Assembly (NCBI RefSeq): GCF_032854445.1 | Contig: NW_027018359.1 | Coordinates: forward strand, 1 to 35,495 | Direction of reading: 5' to 3' | Origin: Liolophura sinensis | Taxonomy: Eukaryota; Mollusca; Polyplacophora; Chitonida; Chitonidae | DNA: 35,495 nt | Part shown: positions 9,865 through 21,600 of the stretch, piece by piece | How the letters are laid out: each line of letters opens with the position of its first letter | Position numbering within the stretch: the first letter of the stretch is position 1 | Position numbers and translations under genes: made by a program | Notes under the pieces: generated by a model | Seen by the model: only the letters and a program-made list of their open reading frames with translations | What the model was told of the DNA's origin: nothing | The model's database searches: none

Positions 9865-12604
9865 CTATATTCAACTTTTGATTATAAGTTATGTGCCCTT
9901 CGGTAGCCCAGAAGACGTCAAATCTTTGGGCCAAGCCCATTTAACTCATCCAGCAATTGTCTTACTTCTAAGTCGAAGACAAACTCAATGTCTTTATCTA
10001 CATGTTGAAAAACCACACCATTTGTATATAAAAAACACAAGGTACTTGATACAGTCTGCTGTAAAAAGTACAATTAAACACTGACCCACATCAATAAGGT
10101 GCCGAAAGATGCGCAATTGGGCCAGGCATCTCCAGCTGTTGAAAAATTGCAAATTTCCTTGGTTTCCATGGAGTAAGAGCCGTTGTTAGGCACGTGATTT
10201 TCACATAAATGCTCATTCAATTGTCGCTACAGCCAAAAGTATTGGTCGGAGAGCAACGCGGTTTGCACCATTCGATTTCTCGTCACAAAATACGTCGGAT
10301 TAGCCTCTTACCAGCAGCATTGGAACAGTTTTTCCACTTTTGGATTTTTGCCTGGGCTTTTTGCTAATTCAATTCGGCTACATTTACTATGTAATATCGC
10401 GACTGGTCATTACTATATTCAACTTTTGATTATAAGTTATGTGCCCTTCGGTAGCCCAGAAGACGTCAAATCTTTGGGCCAAGCCCATTTAACTCATCCA
10501 GCAATTGTCTTACTTCTAAGTCGAAGACAAACTCAATGTCTTTATCTACATGTTGAAAAACCACACCATTTGTATATAAAAAACACAAGGTACTTGATAC
10601 AGTCTGCTGTAAAAAGTACAATTAAACACTGACCCACATCAATAAGGTGCCAAAAGATGCGCAATTGGGCCAGGCATCTCCAGCTGTTGAAAAATTGCAA
10701 ATTTCCTTGGTTTCCATGGAGTAAGAGCCGTTGTTAGGCACGTGATTTTCACATAAATGCTCATTCAATTGTCGCTACAGCCAAAAGTATTGGTCGGAGA
10801 GCAACGCGGTTTGCACCATTCGATTTCTCGTCACAAAATACGTCGGATTAGCCTCTTACCAGCAGCATTGGAACAGTTTTTCCACTTTTGGATTTTTGCC
10901 TGGGCTTTTTGCTAATTCAATTCGGCTACATTTACTATGTAATATCGCGACTGGTCATTACTATATTCAACTTTTGATTATAAGTTATGTGCCCTTCGGT
11001 AGCCCAGAAGACGTCAAATCTTTGGGCCAAGCCCATTTAACTCATCCAGCAATTGTCTTACTTCTAAGTCGAAGACAAACTCAATGTCTTTATCTACATG
11101 TTGAAAAACCACACCATTTGTATATAAAAAACACAAGGTACTTGATACAGTCTGCTGTAAAAAGTACAATTAAACACTGACCCACATCAATAAGGTGCCA
11201 AAAGATGCGCAATTGGGCCAGGCATCTCCAGCTGTTGAAAAATTGCAAATTTCATTGGTTTCCATGGAGTAAGAGCCGTTGTTAGGCACGTGATTTTTAC
11301 ATAAATGCTCATTCAATTGTCGCTACAGCCAAAAGTATTGGTCGGAGAGCAACGCGGTTTGCACCATTCGATTTCTCGTCACAAAATACGTCGGATTAGC
11401 CTCTTACCAGCAGCATTGGAACAGTTTTTCCACTTTTGGATTTTTGCCTGGGCTTTTTGCTAATTCAATTCGGCTACATTTACTATGTAATATCGCGACT
11501 GGTCATTACTATATTCAACTTTTGATTATAAGTTATGTGCCCTTCGGTAGCCCAGAAGACGTCAAATCTTTGGGCCAAGCCCATTTAACTCATCCAGCAA
11601 TTGTCTTACTTCTAAGTCGAAGACAAACTCAATGTCTTTATCTACATGTTGAAAAACCACACCATTTGTATATAAAAAACACAAGGTACTTGATACAGTC
11701 TGCTGTAAAAAGTACAATTAAACACTGACCCACATCAATAAGGTGCCAAAAGATGCGCAATTGGGCCAGGCATCTCCAGCTGTTGAAAAATTGCAAATTT
11801 CCTTGGTTTCCATGGAGTAAGAGCCGTTGCTGGGCACGTGATTTTCACATAAATGCTCATTCAATTGTCGCTACAGCCAAAAGTATTGGTCGGAGAGCAA
11901 CGCGGTTTGCACCATTCGATTTCTCGTCACAAAATACGTCGGATTAGCCTCTTACCAGCAGCATTGGAACAGTTTTTCCACTTTTGGATTTTTGCTTGGG
12001 CTTTTTGCTAATTAAATTCGGCTACATTTACTATGTAATATCGCGACTGGTCATTACTATATTCAACTTTTGATTATAAGTTATGTGCCCTTCGGTAGCC
12101 CAGAAGACGTCAAATCTTTGGGCCAAGCCCATTTAACTCATCCAGCAATTGTCTTACTTCTAAGTCGAAGACAAACTCAATGTCTTTATCTACATGTTGA
12201 AAAACCACACCATTTGTATATAAAAAACACAAGGTACTTGATACAGTCTGCTGTAAAAAGTACAATTAAACACTGACCCACATCAATAAGGTGCCAAAAG
12301 ATGCGCAATTGGGCCAGGCATCTCCAGCTGTTGAAAAATTGCAAATTTCCTTGGTTTCCATGGAGTAAGAGCCGTTGTTAGGCACGTGATTTTCACATAA
12401 ATGCTCATTCAATTGTAGCTACAGCCATAAGTGTTGGTCGGAGAGCAACGCGGTTTGCACCATTCGATTTCTCGTCACAAAATACGTCGGATTAGCCTCT
12501 TACCAGCAGCATTGGAACAGTTTTACCACTTTTGGATTTTTGCTTGTGCTTTTTGCTAATTAAATTAGGCTACATTTACTATGTAATATCGCGACTGGTC
12601 ATTA
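9865..12604. repeat. Diverse region, monomers m19-m23
   Basis: m19: private G240 at 10104. m20: near consensus with C493 and C506. m21: A294 and T338, resembling m46. m22: C322/G324 with T488. m23: A361/T372/G377, A469, private T491 and A511. m22 and m23 align with m15 and m16 in the diverged 7-monomer periodicity. Confidence 0.8.
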
Positions 12605-14796
12605 CTATATTCAACTTTTGATTATAAGTTATGTGCCCTTCGGTAGCCCAGAAGACGTCAAATCTTTGGGCCAAGCCCATTTAACTCATCCAGCAATTGT
12701 CTTACTTCTAAGTCGAAGACAAACTCAATGTCTTTATCTACATGTTGAAAAACCACACCATTTGTATATAAAAACAACAAGGTACTTGATACAGTCTGCT
12801 GTAAAAAGTACAATTAAACACTGACCCATATCAATAAGGTGCCAAAAGATGCGCAATTGGGCCAGGCATCTCCAGCTGTTGAAAAATTGCAAATTTCCTT
12901 GGTTTCCATGGAGTAAGAGCCGTTGTTAGGCACGTGATTTTCACATAAATGCTCATTCAATTGTCGCTACAGCCAAAAGTATTGGTCGGAGAGCAACGCG
13001 GTTTGCACCATTCGATTTCTCGTCACAAAATACGTCGGATTAGCCTCTTACCAGCAGCATTGGAACAGTTTTTCCACTTTTGGATTTTTGCTTGGGCTTT
13101 TTGCTAATTAAATTCGGCTACATTTACTATGTAATATCGCGACTGGTCATTACTATATTCAACTTTTGATTATAAGTTATGTGCCCTTCGGTAGCCCAGA
13201 AGACGTCAAATCTTTGGGCCAAGCCCATTTATCTCACCCAGCAATTGTCTTACTTCTAAGTCGAAGACAAACTCAATGTCTTTATCTACATGTTGAAAAA
13301 CCACACCATTTGTATACAAAAAACACAAGGTATTTGATACAGTCTGCTGTAAAAAGTACAATTGAACACTGACCCACATCAATAAGGTGCCAAAAGATGC
13401 GCAATTGGGCCAGGCATCTCCAGCTGTTGAAAAATTGCAAATTTCCTTGGTTTCCATGGAGTAAGAGCCGTTGTTAGGCACGTGATTTTTACATAAATGC
13501 TCATTCAATTGTCGCTACAGCCATAAGTGTTGGTCGGAGAGCAACGCGGTTTGCACCATTCGATTTCTCGTCACAAAATACGTCGGATTAGCCTCTTACC
13601 AGCAGCATTGGAACAGTTTTTCCACTTTTGGATTTTTGCCTGGGCTTTTTGCTAATTCAATTCGGCTACATTTACTATGTAATATCGCGACTGGTCATTA
13701 CTATATTCAACTTTTGATTATAAGTTATGTGCCCTTCGGTAGCCCAGAAGACGTCAAATCTTTGGGCCAAGCCCATTTAACTCATCCAGCAATTGTCTTA
13801 CTTCTAAGTCGAAGACAAACTCAATGTCTTTATCTACATGTTGAAAAACCACACCATTTGTATATAAAAACAACAAGGTACTTGATACAGTCTGCTGTAA
13901 AAAGTACAATTAAACACTGACCCATATCAATAAGGTGCCAAAAGATGCGCAATTGGGCCAGGCATCTCCAGCTGTTGAAAAATTGCAAATTTCCTTGGTT
14001 TCCATGGAGTAAGAGCCGTTGTTAGGCACGTGATTTTCACATAAATGCTCATTCAATTGTCGCTACAGCCAAAAGTATTGGTCGGAGAGCAACGCGGTTT
14101 GCACCATTCGATTTCTCGTCACAAAATACGTCGGATTAGCCTCTTACCAGCAGCATTGGAACAGTTTTTCCACTTTTGGATTTTTGCTTGGGCTTTTTGC
14201 TAATTCAATTCGGCTACATTTACTATGTAATATCGCGACTGGTCATTACTATATTCAACTTTTGATTATAAGTTATGTGCCCTTCGGTAGCCCAGAAGAC
14301 GTCAAATCTTTGGGCCAAGCCCATTTATCTCACCCAGCAATTGTCTTACTTCTAAGTCGAAGACAAACTCAATGTCTTTATCTACATGTTGAAAAACCAC
14401 ACCATTTGTATACAAAAAACACAAGGTATTTGATACAGTCTGCTGTAAAAAGTACAATTGAACACTGACCCACATCAATAAGGTGCCAAAAGATGCGCAA
14501 TTGGGCCAGGCATCTCCAGCTGTTGAAAAATTGCAAATTTCCTTGGTTTCCATGGAGTAAGAGCCGTTGTTAGGCACGTGATTTTTACATAAATGCTCAT
14601 TCAATTGTCGCTACAGCCAAAAGTATTGGTCGGAGAGCAACGCGGTTTGCACCATTCGATTTCTCGTCACAAAATACGTCGGATTAGCCTCTTACCAGCA
14701 GCATTGGAACAGTTTTTCCACTTTTGGATTTTTGCTTGGGCTTTTTGCTAATTCAATTCGGCTACATTTACTATGTAATATCGCGACTGGTCATTA
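12605..14796. repeat. Tandem dimer repeat (m24-m25, m26-m27)
   Basis: Two successive 1,096-bp units. m24 and m26 both have CA at 171-172 and T225, which occurs in no other monomer; they differ at offset 506 (A in m24, C in m26). m25 and m27 both have T80, C85, C165, T181, G212 and T338; they differ at offsets 372, 377 and 488. A dimeric higher-order repeat is therefore nested inside the monomeric array, and no other copy of it is visible in the window. Confidence 0.85.
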
Positions 14797-15344
14797 CTAT
14801 ATTCAACTTTTGATTATAAGTTATGTGCCCTTCGGTAGCCCAGAAGACGTCAAATCTTTGGGCCAAGCCCATTTAACTCATCCAGCAATTGTCTTACTTC
14901 TAAGTCGAAGACAAACTCAATGTCTTTATCTACATGTTGAAAAACCACACCATTTGTATATTAAAAACACAAGGTACTTGATACAGTCTGCTGTAAAAAG
15001 TACAATTGAACACTGACCCACATCAATAAGGTGCCAAAAGATGCGCAATTGGGCCAGGCATCTCCAGCTGTTGAAAAATTGCAAATTTCCTTGGTTTCCA
15101 TGGAGTAAGAGCCGTTGTTAGGCACGTGATTTTCACATAAATGCTCATTCAATTGTCGCTACAGCCAAAAGTATTGGTCGGAGAGCAACGCGGTTTGCAC
15201 CATTCGATTTCTCGTCACAAAATACGTCGGATTAGCCTCTTACCAGCAGCATTGGAACAGTTTTTCCACTTTTGGATTTTTGCCTGGGATTTTTGCTAAT
15301 TAAATTCGGCTACATTTACTATGTAATATCGCGACTGGTCATTA
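14797..15344. repeat. Monomer m28, left edge of block Q
   Basis: Has private T166 and shares G212 with m25, m27, m30 and m49. Its right part (G490, A493, A506) agrees with m47, but m47 has C322/G324 and m28 has T322/A324. The start of the 19-monomer match therefore probably falls inside this monomer, after offset 324 (about 15,121) and before or near offset 488 (about 15,284). Confidence 0.75.
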
Positions 15345-18300
15345 CTATATTCAACTTTTGATTATAAGTTATGTGCCCTTCGGTAGCCCAGAAGACGTCA
15401 AATCTTTGGGCCAAGCCCATTTAACTCATCCAGCAATTGTCTTACTTCTAAGTCGAAGACAAACTCAATGTCTTTATCTACATGTTGAAAAACCACACCA
15501 TTTGTATATAAAAACAACAAGGTACTTGATACAGTCTGCTGTAAAAAGTACAATTAAACACTGACCCACATCAATAAGGTGCCAAAAGATGCGCAATTGG
15601 GCCAGGCATCTCCAGCTGTTGAAAAATTGCAAATTTCCTTGGTTTCCATGGAGTAAGAGCCGTTGTTGGGCACGTGATTTTTACATAAATGCTCATTCAA
15701 TTGTCGCTACAGCCAAAAGTATTGGTCGGAGAGCAACGCGGTTTGCACCATTCGATTTCTCGTCACAAAATACGTCGGATTAGCCTCTTACCAGCAGCAT
15801 TGGAACAGTTTTTCCACTTTTGGATTTTTGCTTGGGCTTTTTGCTAATTCAATTCGGCTACATTTACTATGTAATATCGCGACTGGTCATTACTACATTC
15901 AACTTTTGATTATAAGTTATGTGCCCTTCGGTAGCCCAGAAGACGTCAAATCTTTGGGCCAAGCCCATTTAACTCATCCAGCAATTGTCTTACTTCTAAG
16001 TCGAAGACAAACTCAATGTCTTTATCTACATGTTGAAAAACCACACCATTTGTATATAAAAAACACAAGGTACTTGATACAGTCTGCTGTAAAAAGTACA
16101 ATTGAACACTGACCCACATCAATAAGGTGCCAAAAGATGCGCAATTGGGCCAGGCATCTCCAGCTGTTGAAAAATTGCAAATTTCCTTGGTTTCCATGGA
16201 GTAAGAGCCGTTGTTAGGCACGTGATTTTCACATAAATGCTCATTCAATTGTCGCTACAGCCAAAAGTATTGGTCGGAGAGCAACGCGGTTTGCACCATT
16301 CGATTTCTCGTCACAAAATACGTCGGATTAGCCTCTTACCAGCAGCATTGGAACAGTTTTTCCACTTTTGGATTTTTGCTTGGGCTTTTTGCTAATTCAA
16401 TTCGGCTACATTTACTATGTAATATCGCGACTGGTCATTACTATATTCAACTTTTGATTATAAGTTATGTGCCCTTCGGTAGCCCAGAAGACGTCAAATC
16501 TTTGGGCCAAGCCCATTTAACTCATCCAGCAATTGTCTTACTTCTAAGTCGAAGACAAACTCAATGTCTTTATCTACATGTTGAAAAACCACACCATTTG
16601 TATATAAAAAACACAAGGTACTTGATACAGTCTGCTGTAAAAAGTACAATTAAACACTGACCCACATCAATAAGGTGCCAAAAGATGCGCAATTGGGCCA
16701 GGCATCTCCAGCTGTTGAAAAATTGCAAATTTCCTTGGTTTCCATGGAGTAAGAGCCGTTGTTAGGCACATGATTTTCACATAAATGCTCATTCAATTGT
16801 CGCTACAGCCAAAAGTATTGGTCGGAGAGCAACGCGGTTTGCACCATTCGATTTCTCGTCACAAAATACGTCGGATTAGCCTCTTACCAGCAGCATTGGA
16901 GCAGTTTTTCCACTTTTGGATTTTTGCTTGGGCTTTTTGCTAATTAAATTAGGCTACATTTACTATGTAATATCGCGACTGGTCATTACTATATTCAACT
17001 TTTGATTATAAGTTATGTGCCCTTCGGTAGCCCAGAAGACGTCAAATCTTTGGGCCAAGCCCATTTAACTCATCCAGCAATTGTCTTACTTCTAAGTCGA
17101 AGACAAACTCAATGTCTTTATCTACATGTTGAAAAACCACACCATTTGTATATAAAAAACACAAGGTACTTGATACAGTCTGCTGTAAAAAGTACAATTA
17201 AACACTGACCCACATCAATAAGGTGCCAAAAGATGCGCAATTGGGCCAGGCATCTCCAGCTGTTGAAAAATTGCAAATTTCCTTGGTTTCCATGGAGTAA
17301 GAGCCGTTGCTGGGCACGTGATTTTCACATAAATGCTCATTCAATTGTCGCTACAGCCAAAAGTATTGGTCGGAGAGCAACGCGGTTTGCACCATTCGAT
17401 TTCTCGTCACAAAATACGTCGGATTAGCCTCTTACCAGCAGCATTGGAACAGTTTTTCCACTTTTGGATTTTTGCCTGGGATTTTTGCTAATTAAATTCG
17501 GCTACATTTACTATGTAATATCGCGACTGGTCATTACTATATTCAACTTTTGATTATAAGTTATGTGCCCTTCGGTAGCCCAGAAGACGTCAAATCTTTG
17601 GGCCAAGCCCATTTAACTCATCCAGCAATTGTCTTACTTCTAAGTCGAAGACAAACTCAATGTCTTTATCTACATGTTGAAAAACCACACCATTTGTATA
17701 TAAAAAACACAAGGTACTTGATACAGTCTGCTGTAAAAAGTACAATTAAACACTGACCCACATCAATAAGGTGCCAAAAGATGCGCAATTGGGCCAGGCA
17801 TCTCCAGCTGTTGAAAAATTGCAAATTTCCTTGGTTTCCATGGAGTAAGAGCCGTTGTTAGGCACGTGATTTTCACATAAATGCTCATTCAATTGTAGCT
17901 ACAGCCATAAGTGTTGGTCGGAGAGCAACGCGGTTTGCACCATTCGATTTCTCGTCACAAAATACGTCGGATTAGCCTCTTACCAGCAGCATTGGAACAG
18001 TTTTTCCACTTTTGGATTTTTGCCTGGGATTTTTGCTAATTAAATTCGGCTAAATTTACTATGTAATATCGCGACTGGTCATTACTATATTCAACTTTTG
18101 ATTATAAGTTATGTGCCCTTCGGTAGCCCAGAAGACGTCAAATCTTTGGGCCAAGCCCATTTAACTCATCCAGCAATTGTCTTACTTCTAAGTCGAAGAC
18201 AAACTCAATGTCTTTATCTACATGTTGAAAAACCACACCATTTGTATATAAAAAACACAAGGTACTTGATACAGTCTGCTGTAAAAAGTACAATTAAACA

Positions 18301-18632
18301 CTGACCCACATCAATAAGGTGCCAAAAGATGCGCAATTGGGCCAGGCATCTCCAGCTGTTGAAAAATTGCAAATTTCCTTGGTTTCCATGGAGTAAGAGC
18401 CGTTGTTAGGCACGTGATTTTCACATAAATGCTCATTCAATTGTCGCTACAGCCAAAAGTATTGGTCGGAGAGCAACGCGGTTTGCACCATTCGATTTCT
18501 CGTCACAAAATATGTCGGATTAGCCTCTTACCAGCAGCATTGGAACAGTTTTTGCACTTTTGGATTTTTGCCTGGGCTTTTTGCTAATTCAATTCGGCTA
18601 CATTTACTATGTAATATCGCGACTGGTCATTA
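15345..18632. repeat. Block Q, first part (m29-m34)
   Basis: Matches m48-m53 at a spacing of 10,412 bp (19 monomers). m29: CA at 171-172, G324 alone (T322 kept), T338. m30: C4 and G212. m31: A330, which destroys the CACGTG palindrome, G461 and A511. m32: C322/G324. m33: A361/T372/G377 and A517. m34: T429 and G470. One difference was seen: m51 has A at 27628 where m32 has C. The shared rare changes C4, A330, G461 and A517 make common descent of the block clear. Confidence 0.88.
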
Positions 18633-21600
18633 CTATATTCAACTTTTGATTATAAGTTATGTGCCCTTCGGTAGCCCAGAAGACGTCAAATCTTTGGGCC
18701 AAGCCCATTTAACTCATCCAGCAATTGTCTTACTTCTAAGTCGAAGACAAACTCAATGTCTTTATCTACATGTTGAAAAACCACACCATTTGTATATAAA
18801 AAACACAAGGTACTTGATACAGTCTGCTGTAAAAAGTACAATTAAACACTGACCCACATCAATAAGGTGCCAAAAGATGCGCAATTGGGCCAGGCATCTC
18901 CAGCTGTTGAAAAATTGCAAATTTCCTTGGTTTCCATGGAGTAAGAGCCGTTGTTAGGCACGTGATTTTCACATAAATGCTCATTCAATTGTAGCTACAG
19001 CCATAAGTGTTGGTCGGAGAGCAACGCGGTTTGCACCATTCGATTTCTCGTCACAAAATACGTCGGATTAGCCTCTTACCAGCAGCATTGGAACAGTTTT
19101 TCCACTTTTGGATTTTTGCCTTGGATTTTTGCTAATTAAATTCGGCTACATTTACTATGTAATATCGCGACTGGTCATTACTATATTCAACTTTTGATTA
19201 TAAGTTATGTGCCCTTCGGTAGCCCAGAAGACGTCAAATCTTTGGGCCAAGCCCATTTAACTCATCCAGCAATTGTCTTACTTCTAAGTCGAAGACAAAC
19301 TCAATGTCTTTATCTACATGTTGAAAAACCACACCATTTGTATATAAAAAACACAAGGTACTTGATACAGTCTGCTGTAAAAAGTACAATTAAACACTGA
19401 CCCACATCAATAAGGTGCCAAAAGATGCGCAATTGGGCCAGGCATCTCCAGCTGTTGAAAAATTGCAAATTTCCTTGGTTTCCATGGAGTAAGAGCCGTT
19501 GTTAGGCACGTGATTTTCACATAAATGCTCATTCAATTGTCGCTACAGCCAAAAGTATTGGTCGGAGAGCAACGCGGTTTGCACCATTCGATTTCTCTTC
19601 ACAAAATACGTCGGATTAGCCTCTTACCAGCAGCAATGGAACAGTTTTTGCACTTTTGGATTTTTGCCTGGGCTTTTTGCTAATTCAATTCGGCTACATT
19701 TACTATGTAATATCGCGACTGGTCATTACTATATTCAACTTTTGATTATAAGTTATGTGCCCTTCGGTAGCCCAGAAGACGTCAAATCTTTGGGCCAAGC
19801 CCATTTAACTCATCCAGCAATTGTCTTAGTTCTAAGTCGAAGACAAACTCAATGTCTTTATCCACATGTTGAAAAACCACACCATTTGTATATAAAAAAC
19901 ACAAGGTACTTGATACAGTCTGCTGTAAAAAGTACAATTAAACACTGACCCACATCAATAAGGTGCCAAAAGATGCGCAATTGGGCCAGGCATCTCCAGC
20001 TGTTGAAAAATTGCAAATTTCATTGGTTTCCATGGAGTAAGAGCCGTTGTTAGGCACGTGATTTTTACATAAATGCTCATTCAATTGTCGCTACAGCCAA
20101 AAGTATTGGTCGGAGAGCAACGCGGTTTGCACCATTCGATTTCTCGTCACAAAATACGTCGGATTAGCCTCTTACGAGCAGCATTGGAACAGTTTTTCCA
20201 CTTTTGGATTTTTGCCTGGGCTTTTTGCTAATTCAATTCGGCTACATTTACTATGTAATATCGCGACTGGTCATTACTATATTCAACTTTTGATTATAAG
20301 TTATGTGCCCTTCGGTAGCCCAGAAGACGTCAAATCTTTGGGCCAAGCCCATTTAACTCATCCAGCAATTGTCTTACTTCTAAGTCGAAGACAAACTCAA
20401 TGTCTTTATCTACATGTTGAAAAACCACACCATTTGTATATAAAAAACACAAGGTACTTGATACAGTCTGCTGTAAAAAGTACAATTAAACACTGACCCA
20501 CATCAATAAGGTGCCAAAAGATGCGCAATTGGGCCAGGCATCTCCAGCTGTTGAAAAATTGCAAATTTCCTTGGTTTCCATGGAGTAAGAGCCGTTGTTA
20601 GGCACGTGATTTTCACATAAATGCTCATTCAATTGTCGCTACAGCCAAAAGTATTGGTCGGAGAGCAACGCGGTTTGCACCATTCGATTTCTCGTCACAA
20701 AATACGTCGGATTAGCCTCTTACCAGCAGCATTGGAACAGTTTTTCCACTTTTGGATTTTTGCCTGGGCTTTTTGCTAATTCAATTCGGCTACATTTACT
20801 ATGTAATATCGCGACTGGTCATTACTATATTCAACTTTTGATTATAAGTTATGTGCCCTTCGGTAGCCCAGAAGACGTCAAATCTTTGGGCCAAGCCCAT
20901 TTAACTCATCCAGCAATTGTCTTACTTCTAAGTCGAAGACAAACTCAATGTCTTTATCTACATGTTGAAAAACCACACCATTTGTATATAAAAAACACAA
21001 GGTACTTGATACAGTCTGCTGTAAAAAGTACAATTAAACACTGACCCACATCAATAAGGTGCCAAAAGATGCGCAATTGGGCCAGGCATCTCCAGCTGTT
21101 GAAAAATTGCAAATTTCCTTGGTTTCCATGGAGTAAGAGCCGTTGCTGGGCACGTGATTTTCACATAAATGCTCATTCAATTGTCGCTACAGCCAAAAGT
21201 ATTGGTCGGAGAACAACGCGGTTTGCACCATTCGATTTCTCGTCACAAAATACGTCGGATTAGCCTCTTACCAGCAGCATTGGAACAGTTTTTCCACTTT
21301 TGGATTTTTGCCTGGGATTTTTGCTAATTAAATTCGGCTACATTTACTATGTAATATCGCGACTGGTCATTACTATATTCAACTTTTGATTATAAGTTAT
21401 GTGCCCTTCGGTAGCCCAGAAGACGTCAAATCTTTGGGCCAAGCCCATTTAACTCATCCAGCAATTGTCTTACTTCTAAGTCGAAGACAAACTCAATGTC
21501 TTTATCTACATGTTGAAAAACCACACCATTTGTATATAAAAAACACAAGGTACTTGATACAGTCTGCTGTAAAAAGTACAATTAAACACTGACCCACATC

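Noticed and set aside
15946-16248. Minus-strand frame of 100 codons, also at 13206-13508, 14302-14604 and 26358-26660
   Set aside because: It appears only where G212 removes a reverse-strand stop, and is absent from most copies. It has no domain and no supporting context.
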